A stretch of 64,000 bases of DNA from Couchioplanes caeruleus (GTDB lineage: Bacteria > Actinomycetota > Actinomycetes > Mycobacteriales > Micromonosporaceae): NCBI RefSeq assembly GCF_003751945.1, contig NZ_RJKL01000001.1, positions 682,001 to 746,000 on the forward strand, in the 5' to 3' direction. The notes beneath the pieces were generated by a model. That model saw only the letters and a list, made by a program, of their open reading frames with translations, searched no databases and was not told the origin of the DNA. This document shows positions 55,971-64,000 of the stretch, in pieces (positions within the stretch are counted from its first letter, which is position 1; each line of letters starts with the position of its first letter). The translations under genes and the position numbers were made by a program.

Positions 55971-56473
55971 GACGCCATCTGTGCGTGGTTCTGGCCGGGC
56001 CGGCGGCCGCGCGGGTGCAACGGTGGCGGCGCGCCTGGGACCCGGTAATGGCGGCCGTCGTGCCGGCCCACGTCACCGTCGCCTACCCCGAGGAAATCGT
56101 GGATGAGGAGTTGTTCCTGCGCCGCGCGCAGTCCCAGCTCGGTCAGGTGGCGCCGTTTCGGCTCCGACTGGGCGAGGTCTTCGCCGCCGAGCATGGACGT
56201 GGTGGGGTTTTCCTCGCGGTCAACGACATTGACGGGGGATGGTCCCGCCTCAGACGACTGCTGCTGACCGCACCCATGACCGCCCTTGACTTTCCGCCCC
56301 ATGTGACGATGGCCCATCCCCGCACCTGCACGCGAGGCGAGAAGTGCCACCGGGCGCTCGCCGGCCAGCGCCTCAACAACGAATTTCGGATACCGGAGGT
56401 GCTCTACACCGAGACCACCGCCGACACATTCACCATCCTGCGCCGCTTCCGACTGGCCACCACCGCCGGATAG
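55964..56473 (+). CDS. 2H phosphoesterase (2'-5' RNA ligase family)
   Basis: The product is 169 aa. Two HxT motifs, PAHVTVAYP and PPHVTMAHP, about 80 residues apart, define the 2H superfamily active site (LigT/ThpR, cyclic phosphodiesterase). It is soluble. Such enzymes hydrolyse 2',3'-cyclic phosphates or related nucleotide products. It overlaps the NUDIX gene, so both may act on nucleotides; the NUDIX partner seems damaged. Confidence 0.85.
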   Translation: MLRRHLCVVLAGPAAARVQRWRRAWDPVMAAVVPAHVTVAYPEEIVDEELFLRRAQSQLGQVAPFRLRLGEVFAAEHGRGGVFLAVNDIDGGWSRLRRLLLTAPMTALDFPPHVTMAHPRTCTRGEKCHRALAGQRLNNEFRIPEVLYTETTADTFTILRRFRLATTAG

Positions 56474-56714
56474 CAGCCACCTGGTGGCGAGTAGGCATGC
56501 GGCTCACCCGCCCAGTTCGCCGTTTAGCCTCTGGCTCCAGCCCAGTGCCGCGGTAGGCAAACGCGCTTCGCTATCCAGCCTCCACTAGGTATCGTGGTCG
56601 GGCGGATGAGCCGGAGGCAGTGGAGGCGGGCTTTCCCCACCCGGACTGCGGCAGGTCAGCACATCACACATCGAGCTCAATGAGTGGATGCGCCGATGGA
56701 AGCACTCAGTCAAC

Positions 56715-57227
56715 TCATGCCGTCGTACGATCCGACACCGTCTCGGCCGTCTCTTTGGCCTTGTGGCCGTAACTGGCCACCAGGAAGGTGATCCCACCAA
56801 CCGCGAACCAGGGATTCCACAGGACGAGGGTCCAGAACCTGTGCGCCGGGCCCACAGTGTCGTCCAGAGTCGGCCCCACGAGCAGGAGAATCTCCACAGA
56901 GGCGGCGCGTACTAGGAGGATCAGGCCCGCAAACCAGCCAGCGCTTCTGGCCAGCACCCTCGCGAAGCCGCGGAGTCGGCTTCGCGTGAGTTCACGCCCC
57001 ACGATCGCTCCCGCCACGCACAGCATGCCGATGCCCCAGAGGCCTCCAGCGACGAACCATGCCGGACGCTCGGCCGCGAGCTCAGGGCCGGCGGATACCG
57101 CCAGTCCTAGATTGCCGCCGAGTGCCCAGTAGAAGTGCAGCACGGCGAAGGCGCCGGCCCAGACAGTTGCCGCCCAGGCGCAACGTCGGTACCAGACAGC
57201 TCGCGCTACAACGCTGGGAAGGCTCAT
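56715..57227 (-). CDS. DUF3995-like membrane protein
   Basis: The product is 170 aa with four hydrophobic segments: AATVWAGAFAVLHFYWALGG, ERPAWFVAGGLWGIGMLCVA, SAGWFAGLILLVRAASVEIL and NPWFAVGGITFLVAS. The HFYWALGG motif in helix 1 and the four-helix layout match DUF3995. The function is unknown. It is the last intact gene before a mobile-element graveyard at 57.3-57.7 kb. Confidence 0.8.
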   Translation of the reverse strand: MSLPSVVARAVWYRRCAWAATVWAGAFAVLHFYWALGGNLGLAVSAGPELAAERPAWFVAGGLWGIGMLCVAGAIVGRELTRSRLRGFARVLARSAGWFAGLILLVRAASVEILLLVGPTLDDTVGPAHRFWTLVLWNPWFAVGGITFLVASYGHKAKETAETVSDRTTA

Positions 57228-57299
57228 CAGCAGAGGCTACAAGGAACGATCCCGGAGCAGACATCCGCTCATTCTGAACTGACCCTCTTATAGCAACAT

Positions 57300-57595
57300 G
57301 GGAACGGCGGTCGGGCCCAAATCGACCAGGCCTTCGCCGCCGCCCGCGTCCACCGGGAGGTCACCTTCGAGGTGACCACCGTCGACATCGTATGAAATCG
57401 AGGCTGGCCGTCAACGCCCTGCACAACGCCGTAGCCCGACGCGGTTACGTGGCGGGCTGCGTGCTGCACACCGACCGCGGGGCGCAATTTCGCAGCCGGA
57501 AAATCTTCGCGCCCTCCACCAGCACCACCTGATCGGATCAATGGGCAGAGTCGGTGCCGCCGGCGACAATGCCGCCATGGAATCCGCGGCTCTCA
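57300..57595 (+). pseudogene. IS3 family transposase remnant
   Basis: One frame has SRLAVNALHNAVARRGYVAG, VLHTDRGAQFRSRKIF; another continues LIGSMGRVGAAGDNAAMES. These are consecutive parts of the IS3 orfB integrase core (second Asp in HTDRG, catalytic Glu in NAAMES), interrupted by at least one frameshift. The segment before them shows only weak similarity. The rest of the element is missing and no terminal repeats are seen. Confidence 0.65.
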
Positions 57596-57740
57596 CGCAA
57601 GGAGCTGCCTTCACGCCTCATTGGCTTGGCCGCTTACCTGGCTCGGTACCGGGGTGAGTCCCGGTTGCACACCGGCTCGGACCTGAAGATCTTCCTGAGC
57701 TGGTGCAGCGGGCGGCCTTCACGTTCGTGGGCGGAGGATA
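57596..57740 (+). pseudogene. Tyrosine recombinase (integrase) N-terminal fragment
   Basis: The frame encodes LIGLAAYLARYRGESRLHTG followed by SDLKIFLSWCSGR, the SAM-like core-binding domain found at the N-terminus of phage-type integrases. The catalytic domain is absent. It directly follows the IS3 remnant, so it may have been split by that insertion. Confidence 0.5.
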
Positions 57741-57749
57741 GCGGGCCGA

Positions 57750-58562
57750 TTATGCGGCGCTCGTTCTTGCCTCTCTCCGGTCGCCCGGCGCGACGGCCGG
57801 CGGGGCGGCGAGGTCGATGCCGAAATGCTCCCGGTACGCCACCAGCGCGTCGTCGTCGCCCGCCAGATCGTGCTCGGCGCGGCCGCCGACGCCGGTGACC
57901 GTCAGGCGACGCCCACTGAGGGAGACCCGCCCGTCGGCCGTCAGCCGGGAGCAGACGGGGCCGCGGCGGAAGTGCGAGTCCGGGCTCGTCGCGTGCCACC
58001 AGCAGGCGGGGACGAAGTCGGCCAGGGTGCGTTCGCGCCGCTCCACGCGGTACTGCGCCGTGCCGTTCAGGAGCACGTCGACGTCGCCGTGGTCGCGCTC
58101 CACGAGCGTGAACTGGCCGCCCGGGTCGTGCTGCTCCGCCCGCTCGGCGAAGTGCAGCGGGTACACGCTGTGCCGGCCGAACCCGACATCGACCAGCCAG
58201 GGGCCGCTGCCGTCGACGGGCCGGGCCACCAGCGCCAGATGGTCGAAGGGCGGCGTTAGCTGGTCGCCGTCGAACACCCGGGCCGCCACGCGGGTGACGC
58301 GGCAGCCCAGCGCCTCCAGCAGCAGCGCGAACGCGCCGTTGAGCTCGTAACAGAAGCCGCCGCGGTGCCGGCGTACCAGCTTGTCGACCAGCGCGTCGGG
58401 GTCCAGGGAGACCGCCTCGCCCAGGTGGATGCTCAGGTTCTCGAACGGGACCGCCGTGAGGTGCGCCCGGTGCAGGCGGCGCAGCGCGGCGGCGTCCACG
58501 ACCGCCGGGGGCTCGCCGCCGATCCGGTCCAGGTACGCCGCCACTGCATTCCTATCGATCAT
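57750..58562 (-). CDS. nat: Arylamine N-acetyltransferase
   Basis: The product is 270 aa, the normal length for prokaryotic NATs. The catalytic triad is visible: Cys in RGGFCYELNGAF, His in PFDHLALVA and Asp in LVDVGFGRHSVYPL. The start region reads VAAYLDRIGGEPP, also typical. NATs transfer acetyl from acetyl-CoA to arylamines or hydrazines; in actinobacteria some act as amide synthases in antibiotic assembly. It stands alone beside mobile-element debris, so horizontal acquisition is possible. Confidence 0.9.
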   Translation of the reverse strand: MIDRNAVAAYLDRIGGEPPAVVDAAALRRLHRAHLTAVPFENLSIHLGEAVSLDPDALVDKLVRRHRGGFCYELNGAFALLLEALGCRVTRVAARVFDGDQLTPPFDHLALVARPVDGSGPWLVDVGFGRHSVYPLHFAERAEQHDPGGQFTLVERDHGDVDVLLNGTAQYRVERRERTLADFVPACWWHATSPDSHFRRGPVCSRLTADGRVSLSGRRLTVTGVGGRAEHDLAGDDDALVAYREHFGIDLAAPPAVAPGDRREARTSAA

Positions 58563-59543
58563 GCAGTCAGCCTGCGAGTTGAACCCTGGTTGAGGTCAAG
58601 TCCGTCTGCTGTGCCGCCGCCCTGCGCGAGCCGTCATGGCTGCGAGGCGGAATGCCTCGCCGATCTGGTGGCGACTGGTGTCAACTTCCCGTGGTCGCAC
58701 GCACGCGTCGACCGCCGAGAGGGATTCGAGGAGGTGCTGCCGCTCTTCGCTGAAGAATGTGCCTGCTCGACCGTATCGATGACGACATCCAGGACTGGCA
58801 GGACGCATACGAGGCAGTCCGAAGCGTCGTGACACTGCGGTACGCGCAGGGTAGCGACGTTCCGGCGTCCCTTCTCCACATCGATGACGATGAGGCTGCC
58901 CGTCGCTCAGCCGCTCGCCGTCCCGGAGCAGATCACCTACGACGTTGACGATGCTCATCGCGGTCTCGGCCGGCAGCCCGAACACACACACCTCAGGACT
59001 GCGTAGGGTGTGCCAGATTCCGATGGAGTACGCCCAGTCCGGCGTCGACCAGCCCGAGATTCCGTTAACGTTCCAACCGACCCGGTCCGACGTGATTTGG
59101 AGAAGCGCGAGCGTGGCGCCTTGCGTCGGGGGCCGCCACCGCGCCGAGCTCAGGGTCGTCCAGCACCGCCGCGAGTTCGTCGGCGGCCAGCCGGGACGCG
59201 GTCAGGGACGCCGCCACCGCGCGCAGCGCCGCCGACCGAGCCTCGGACGGCTTCTCGCTGAGCAAAGTGGTCAGCATCGGCGTCAACCGGCCGGGCGCGG
59301 CGCGCCACTTGCGCTGATCACGGCGTGTGACGGCCTGCGCTGCTCGGCGAGCACGGAGCCAGATCAGTGCGTGGGATCAGGATCCGGGCGGCTCGATCAA
59401 TAACCAGTCCGATACCCGTCTGCATTGATCGCCTTCGCAACGGGACCCGCAACTGCCGCCTTTCAGATCGCCGACCGAGCCCGGCGCCCTTGCCAAGCCA
59501 GTGTTCCTGCGTGATCATGACGGAATGCGTATCGACAGGAGCC
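58563..59543. other. Gene-poor region with unassignable coding scraps
   Basis: 981 bases without an intact gene. Coding-like scraps: minus-strand VEKGRRNVATLRVPQ near 58.8 kb, and minus-strand RSAALRAVAASLTASRLAAD (59.1-59.3 kb), reminiscent of a helical-repeat protein. All are short, in conflicting frames and without ribosome sites. It is probably degraded coding DNA. Confidence 0.45.
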
Positions 59544-59999
59544 ATGCCGCGTAAGCCGCCAGCGAGTTTGCGACAGGAACTCCTCCCATACACCTGGTAT
59601 CCGTCAGTACAGCGCCGCATCCCAGGCCTGTCCAGCGCGGGTGAGAGTGCCATCGCAACGTTGGAACGAGACCGGTTCGATCCTGGCGAGATCGGATCGG
59701 CCTACTGGCTTTGGCGTCGGACGGCTACGGGGCCGCTCTCCGAGTGGGAACAGGCCGTAGCAGCGGACGGTTGCGACACCTTCGCCGACGATTTCCGTTG
59801 CCCCTGCTGCGACGCCACCGACCGAGGGCGTTCGACACTTCACCAAGCCATCGTGATGTTGCCCTCTCGTGCCGCTAGGGAGCTACGTCGTCAAGTCGGA
59901 CTGATCGACGGCTCCATATGGGGGAAAGCGCGGCAGGCGGGAGCAACCTATCGCCTTCTCGAATGGTCGAGATACAGGGGATTTGAATGGCATTGTTGA
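59544..59999 (+). CDS. Hypothetical protein with CPCC-type cysteine pair
   Basis: The product is 151 aa from ATG 59544 (AGGAGCC upstream); the frame is open earlier but that part is low-quality. It contains LRQELLPYTWYPSVQRRIPG, then FRCPCCDATDRGRSTLHQAI with a CPCC motif, then LPSRAARELRRQVGLID. CPCC pairs occur in small zinc-ribbon or redox proteins of toxin-immunity neighbourhoods, but no family is assigned. Soluble. Confidence 0.6.
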   Translation: MPRKPPASLRQELLPYTWYPSVQRRIPGLSSAGESAIATLERDRFDPGEIGSAYWLWRRTATGPLSEWEQAVAADGCDTFADDFRCPCCDATDRGRSTLHQAIVMLPSRAARELRRQVGLIDGSIWGKARQAGATYRLLEWSRYRGFEWHC

Positions 60000-60151
60000 C
60001 CACTGGCTGTACGAATCGCCACCGCACTCAATTCAGCAAAGTCGCACACCCGACCTCAACCGGTGTCACGGACCGTCACCACGGCCAAGCCGGCAACCGC
60101 GATCGGGGCAGATGTGCGTTGGCGTGAAGCCTCCGGTCGCGTTCAGGCGTA

Positions 60152-60646
60152 TTACTGCGCCGCAGCGGAGGACTGCCGGAATTCTTGCCAGCGTTTGCCA
60201 AGCTGATCCCATATATTTTGGTACTCGTCAAACATCGATTTGATCTTTGCGGGATCGACTTGACTCGGTTCAGTGGAGGCAATGTAGTAGGTAAGCTCAT
60301 CGCGCAACCGATAGAATTGATACTGAGTCTCCTCCATCAAAACCCATCTGGACCGCCACGCAAAGAACGGTTCGAGCGTGTTGACCACTGTCACCACGGC
60401 AACGAGGGAAAACCCGAGGCCGGCCCAGAAATCCAGATCTTGCAAACCAAGAATGATGGTAGAGGCCACGAGCAACGCCAGGGTCGTGAGGCGGACAACG
60501 GCTGAGCTTCGCCGAAAGCGCCTCTTACGGGTCCGCGCGTACGTATTGGCTCGCTCAATTCGCGACAGCAGGTCCTGTGCCAACTCGATGGGTGCAAGCC
60601 CGGGCGCGGGGACGGCCGACTGGATGGGTGAGCCCTTGTCATTCAT
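60152..60646 (-). CDS. SLATT/DUF4231 two-helix membrane protein
   Basis: The product is 164 aa. A helical N-terminal part is followed by two membrane helices (VVRLTTLALLVASTIILGL and FWAGLGFSLVAVVTVVNTL), then a long charged helix, FFAWRSRWVLMEETQYQFYR and a helical tail. This is the SLATT (DUF4231) layout, a predicted pore-forming effector used with nucleotide-sensing partners in conflict systems. No SMODS or SLOG partner is encoded next to it, so it is an orphan here. GC content is clearly lower than in flanking genes, consistent with transfer. Confidence 0.8.
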   Translation of the reverse strand: MNDKGSPIQSAVPAPGLAPIELAQDLLSRIERANTYARTRKRRFRRSSAVVRLTTLALLVASTIILGLQDLDFWAGLGFSLVAVVTVVNTLEPFFAWRSRWVLMEETQYQFYRLRDELTYYIASTEPSQVDPAKIKSMFDEYQNIWDQLGKRWQEFRQSSAAAQ

Positions 60647-60694
60647 GCGGCGGATGGTAGCCGCTCGCAGCGACGCCTATCGAGAGAAGTCGAC

Positions 60695-60890
60695 TATGGA
60701 CCGCTGTGGATCGTGGGGTCCGGCATGGTCTTCGTGCAGGGCGGCCCGGATCGCAAGCTCACCGTGTACGGCGCCCGCGACGGGGCGGTGCGCTGGACGA
60801 GCGACAAGCCGAGCGAGGCGCCGTGGATGGAGGTGGAGTCCGGGGTGCTGCTCGTGCCCGCCTCGGTGGAGACGAGAGCGGAGAACGACG
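60695..60890 (+). pseudogene. PQQ-type beta-propeller fragment
   Basis: The frame reads LWIVGSGMVFVQGGPDRKLT, VYGARDGAVRWTSDKPSEAP and WMEVESGVLLVPASVE, matching one to two blades of a PQQ/WD-like propeller (VYGARDGAVRW is typical). It has no start and degrades after about 60890. It is the only content of the 416-base gap between the SLATT and hydrolase genes and appears to be a remnant. Confidence 0.5.
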
Positions 60891-61062
60891 GCCACGGCGA
60901 CCTCCGGCCTGCCCGAGTCGGACGCGGCGACGGCCGGTCCACCCCGGCAGCGGACAGTGACCTCGAAGCATCTCAAGGCCGGCAGGCTGTCAGGGTGGCT
61001 GATCGAGCCGCCGGCGCCGCGGAGGGCCCGCACCTCACTCAGAGCGCGGCCTGCCGCCGCCC

Positions 61063-62262
61063 TCAGCCGAATGCGGCACCGATGATCTGCTCGACGCGAC
61101 CGGGCAGTTTGCCGCCCATGTGCAAGGTGTTCACCGAGTAGACGAGCCGGCGGCTCAGGTCGCGCGTGGCACCCATCCCGCTCGTGTAGCCGGGCCGGTC
61201 GCCCGTCTTCCCCCACAGCGTCAGCGAGCCCACCTGGAATTTGCCGAGCCCCATACCGTACGCCGCGGGCGGGTTGTTGTTCGGATCCTTGTCGCCGTCG
61301 TAGGTGGTGGTGTTCGGCGGAACGGTGAACATGAGCTCGAGCTGTGCGGGTGGCAGGAGCCCTCCGCCGAACAGCACCACCATGAAGCGATCCAGGTCCT
61401 CCGCGGTCGACACGATCCCCGCGGCCGACCACTGCAGCGACGGGTTGGCCGCCGTGACATCCACCCAGCCGTCGTCGGTGGCCTCGTATCCGTGTGCGTG
61501 CGGACCGGCGATCCGAGCATTGTCCGTGGGCGTACTCGTGCCGCGCAGGCGCAGCGGGCGAATGATTCGGTCGTGGATCTCCTTCTCCCAACTGTTCCCG
61601 GTGACGTTCTGGATCAGCAGGCCGGCCATCCAGTAGTCGGCATTGCCGTACCGCTGGTATTTTCCCGGATCGAACGCGAGCGGGACCGTCAGATCGAGCT
61701 GGCTACCGTCCGCCCAGTGGTCGTAGCGGTGCTCGAAGAACCAATCCGGCGTCTTGTGCGGCACCCCCACGCCGTTGAGCCCGCTCGTGTACGTCAACAC
61801 CTGCCGCACGGTGATCGGCGGATAATCGGCCGGTAGCAATCCCGGCTGATAGTGCTGCACCGTACGCTCCAGGTCGAGACGTCCCTCAGCGACGAGCTGG
61901 AGAGCGACCACCGCGGTGAAGGCCTTGGTCATCGAGCCGATCCTGAACCGCCCGTTCTGCGGCACGCCCGCCCCGGTGCGCACGTCGCCCACGCCGGCGG
62001 TGCCCTGCCAGCATCCCGCGCTGCCACGGATCTGCACCAGCGCGCCGCTCGCTTCCGCATCCGGCAAGCGGCCTGTCTCGGCGGACGCATCTCCGATCGC
62101 CGCCTTGAGCTTGCTTTCGGACAACAAGGGCAATGTCGTCGGCGCGGAGGGCGGGAGAGGGCATTCTTGTGGTTCGGCAGCCGCCGCCGACGGTACGCCG
62201 ACAGCACCGGCCACGATTGCCGTCGCGGCGACAACAGCGAAGATACGAGTACGTTTACGCAT
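61063..62262 (-). CDS. Exported serine hydrolase, beta-lactamase/DD-peptidase fold
   Basis: The product is 399 aa. Signal peptide at 1-29 (VVAATAIVAGAVGVPSAAAA). Catalytic motifs of class C-type serine hydrolases: SxxK as SMTK in FRIGSMTKAFTAVVALQLVA, YxN as YGN in KYQRYGNADYWMAGLL, and KTG in LTLWGKTGDRPGYTSGMGA. These match D-alanyl-D-alanine carboxypeptidases of the R61 type. It is probably secreted and acts on peptidoglycan or on related amides and esters. It is a stand-alone gene. Confidence 0.88.
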   Translation of the reverse strand: MRKRTRIFAVVAATAIVAGAVGVPSAAAAEPQECPLPPSAPTTLPLLSESKLKAAIGDASAETGRLPDAEASGALVQIRGSAGCWQGTAGVGDVRTGAGVPQNGRFRIGSMTKAFTAVVALQLVAEGRLDLERTVQHYQPGLLPADYPPITVRQVLTYTSGLNGVGVPHKTPDWFFEHRYDHWADGSQLDLTVPLAFDPGKYQRYGNADYWMAGLLIQNVTGNSWEKEIHDRIIRPLRLRGTSTPTDNARIAGPHAHGYEATDDGWVDVTAANPSLQWSAAGIVSTAEDLDRFMVVLFGGGLLPPAQLELMFTVPPNTTTYDGDKDPNNNPPAAYGMGLGKFQVGSLTLWGKTGDRPGYTSGMGATRDLSRRLVYSVNTLHMGGKLPGRVEQIIGAAFG

Positions 62263-62615
62263 ATCCGCACTCTGCCCGTCCTCACTGGACGATCACTCCG
62301 GCGGATTCCCTCCCCTGACCCTGGTTTTGCATCCGGCACAACCCTGATGCCGCTCGCCGAGCGTGACGACGGCTTCTCAAGCCGCTACCGGCAGGCCGCC
62401 CGTCGGTCATGCCCTCCGTCGTCAGCCCCACCCGAAGCGCCCGAGCGGGGCATCGACCAGTTGGTCGGCGAAGGCGGTGAGCGTGCCGGCACCTTGCCAG
62501 ACGTCGTCCGGGCCATACGCGAAGTGCTCCGCGGCCGGCTTCCCCCGCCTCGCGGTGATGTGACGGTGGCTCTGCGGCGCTCTCCTCGGTGATGTACACA
62601 TCGCAGACGAGATAG
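62263..62615. other. Intergenic region with one short frame
   Basis: 353 bases. A minus-strand 59-codon frame at 62422-62601 ends HFAYGPDDVWQGAGTLTAFA then DQLVDAPLGRFGWG and looks protein-like, but has no ribosome site or identifiable family, so I do not call it. Otherwise it holds the upstream region of the hydrolase gene. Confidence 0.4.
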
Positions 62616-63674
62616 TTAGCTCGTCGGGAGCTGCGACATGAGGTGGCGGAGTTCGGCGACGTCCTTGACGCGCTCGGCGCGGGTGGCCGCCAGTGGTGAC
62701 GCCAGCAGCGTGGTGACTCCGGCCGCGGCGAACTCGGTCAGCCGGTCCCGGATCTCGTCGGCCGGGCCGACCAGCGAGGTTTCCCGGACGAGATCGTCCG
62801 GGACCGCCGCCACAGCCTCGGCCCGGCGGCCGCCGAGGAAGAGATCCTGGATGCGCGAAGCCTCGCGCGCATAGCCGTAGCGGCGGACCAGGTCGTTGGA
62901 GAAGTTCCGGCCGCGGGCGCCCATCCCGCCGATGTAGAGCGCGAGCTGCGCGCGGTGGCGGTCGAGCAGCGCCGGGTCGGGTTCGGCCACGGCGAACGGG
63001 ACGGGGACCATCACGTCGAGCGGGCCGAGGTCGGGCCGGCGTCGGGCCAGGCCCTCGGCGAGTGGCTCGGCGAAGACCCGCGACGCGATGCGGGGGGCGA
63101 GGAAGAGCGCCTGCCAGCCCTCGGCGATCTCGGCGGCCAGGGCGACGTTGCGCGGGCCCATCGCCGCCAGCAGGATCGGGATGCGGTCCCGCACCGGCCG
63201 GTTGATCAGCTTGAGCGGCTTTCCCAGGCCGGTCCCCCGTTCCACCGGCAGCGGGATCTGATACTTCTCCCCCTCGAAGACCAGCGTCTCGCGGCGCCAG
63301 ACGCGCCGGCAGATCTCGACCACTTCCCGGGTACGGGCGAGCGGCGCGTCGTAGGGCACCCCGTGGAAGCCCTCGATCACCTGCGGGCCGGAGGCGCCCA
63401 GCCCCAGCGAGAAGCGGCCGCCCGAGACGTAGTCGAGCCCCGCCGCGGTCATCGCGGTGAGCGCCGGGGTCCGGGTGTAGAGCTGCATGACTCCGGATGC
63501 GAGCGTCATCCGCCGGGTCCGGGCCGCGAGGTAGCCGAGCTGGCTGACCGCGTCGAAACTGTACGCCTCCGGCACGACGACCATCTCGGCGCCGGCCGCC
63601 TCGTGCTCGACGACCTCCTCGACGGCGGCGGCGAAGCCCTCGCCGCTGTATCCGAGCTGGATTCCCAGGCGCAT
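62616..63674 (-). CDS. LLM class F420-dependent oxidoreductase
   Basis: The product is 352 aa, a luciferase-like TIM barrel. It begins MRLGIQLGYSGEGF and shows VVVPEAYSFDAVSQLGYLAA, LASGVMQLYTRTPALTAMTA and RFSLGLGASGPQVIEGFHGV, the F420-type LLM pattern common in actinobacteria. The cofactor assignment is by family; FMN use cannot be excluded. It is 3 bases downstream of the alcohol dehydrogenase gene stop, so the two are an operon, probably acting on the same alcohol or ketone pathway. Confidence 0.87.
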   Translation of the reverse strand: MRLGIQLGYSGEGFAAAVEEVVEHEAAGAEMVVVPEAYSFDAVSQLGYLAARTRRMTLASGVMQLYTRTPALTAMTAAGLDYVSGGRFSLGLGASGPQVIEGFHGVPYDAPLARTREVVEICRRVWRRETLVFEGEKYQIPLPVERGTGLGKPLKLINRPVRDRIPILLAAMGPRNVALAAEIAEGWQALFLAPRIASRVFAEPLAEGLARRRPDLGPLDVMVPVPFAVAEPDPALLDRHRAQLALYIGGMGARGRNFSNDLVRRYGYAREASRIQDLFLGGRRAEAVAAVPDDLVRETSLVGPADEIRDRLTEFAAAGVTTLLASPLAATRAERVKDVAELRHLMSQLPTS

Positions 63675-63677
63675 GTG

Positions 63678-64000
63678 TCAGAGGTCCGTGTCGTGGACGA
63701 TCACCTGGCGGATCACGTCGCCGCGGCCGAGTGAACCCAGGGCGTCGTCGAGTTGGTCGAGCGGCAGCCGGTGGCTGATCATGCCCTCGATGTCGAGCCG
63801 GCCGGAGCGCCAGAGGGCGAGCAGGCGGTCGAAGTCGCGCGGCGGGTCGGCGGAGCCGTACAGCGAAGGGATGATCCGCTTGCCCTCGAAGAGCAGCTCG
63901 AAGGGGCTGAACTCGACCCGGTGTTCGGCGCTTCCGGCGCCGACCACGACGACGGTGCCGCCGCGGCGCGCCGCGGTCCACGCGGTGCGCAGCGTCGGCG
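63678..64000 (-). CDS. Zinc-type alcohol dehydrogenase (MDR), C-terminal part
   Basis: The gene runs off the right end of the window; 107 codons including the stop are present. Visible are the end of the Rossmann fold (LRTAWTAARRGGTVVVVGAG), then FELLFEGKRIIPSLYGSADP and LDIEGMISHRLPLDQLDDAL, standard for the MDR family (S-(hydroxymethyl)mycothiol or aryl-alcohol type). The zinc ligands lie outside the window. Co-transcribed with the LLM oxidoreductase. Confidence 0.85.
   Translation of the reverse strand, partial: PTLRTAWTAARRGGTVVVVGAGSAEHRVEFSPFELLFEGKRIIPSLYGSADPPRDFDRLLALWRSGRLDIEGMISHRLPLDQLDDALGSLGRGDVIRQVIVHDTDL

Noticed and set aside
62422-62601. 59-codon minus-strand frame upstream of the LLM gene
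   Set aside because: Codon quality is fair at its end, but there is no ribosome site, no family and possible origin as a gene remnant.

Overview
The window is about 72% GC, uses GTG starts freely and has dense tail-to-head gene overlaps. It carries actinobacterial marker families: a subtilisin-inhibitor-like protein, PadR and LAL/LuxR regulators, AtuA with an acyl-CoA carboxylase, an F420-type LLM oxidoreductase and ISL3 remnants. The best guess is a filamentous actinomycete of the Micromonosporaceae (Actinoplanes-like). That assignment is inference; there is no rRNA or tRNA gene here to test it.

0-7.3 kb: the tail of selO, a class V aminotransferase, then a signalling run: receiver protein + MASE1 histidine kinase (4-bp overlap), a four-copy 37-bp tandem repeat, a membrane/GNAT-like protein, and an RsbW-type ATPase-receiver fusion overlapping a two-domain KaiC-like ATPase. 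7.3-13.2 kb: AI-2E family permease, a three-LamG exported protein, and a PadR regulator with a palindromic operator driving a long acyl-CoA dehydrogenase.

13.3-32 kb is a signal-transduction island. It holds a hybrid PAS kinase, a PAS kinase + receiver-HDOD pair, a lone receiver, an exported subtilase with a Trp/Ala/Arg repeat tail coupled to a membrane GAF-PAS kinase, a receiver with a degenerate HD-GYP domain, a second kinase + receiver-HDOD pair in opposite orientation, a STAS anti-anti-sigma factor behind a SigB-type promoter, and a GGDEF-EAL protein. 32-34.4 kb holds a decayed GGDEF gene, a frameshifted DUF4396 gene behind a metal-regulator-like operator, a DUF952 protein and a secreted SSI-type protease inhibitor.

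34.5-41.6 kb is a coherent catabolic locus: acyl-CoA dehydrogenase diverging from atuA - carboxyltransferase - biotin carboxylase - TetR, with one palindrome in the divergent promoter region. It probably degrades a branched or isoprenoid-like acyl-CoA.

41.7-62.6 kb is an accessory region rich in broken genes: a truncated Imm53-like immunity gene, an ISL3-ended element carrying a DUF6624 gene, an LPLTG surface protein, a 997-aa LAL regulator, a decayed lanthipeptide locus (intact-looking 32-aa precursor beside collapsed LanC and radical-SAM genes), orphan immunity-like proteins, an internally deleted NUDIX gene overlapping a 2H phosphoesterase gene, IS3 and integrase scraps, arylamine N-acetyltransferase, a SLATT protein and a beta-lactamase-fold hydrolase. 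The window ends in an LLM oxidoreductase and the 3' part of an alcohol dehydrogenase.

The points most worth following up are the collapsed lanthipeptide locus, the ISL3 element with a non-transposase cargo gene, the subtilase/kinase translational coupling, and the KaiC-like/RsbW-receiver operon.
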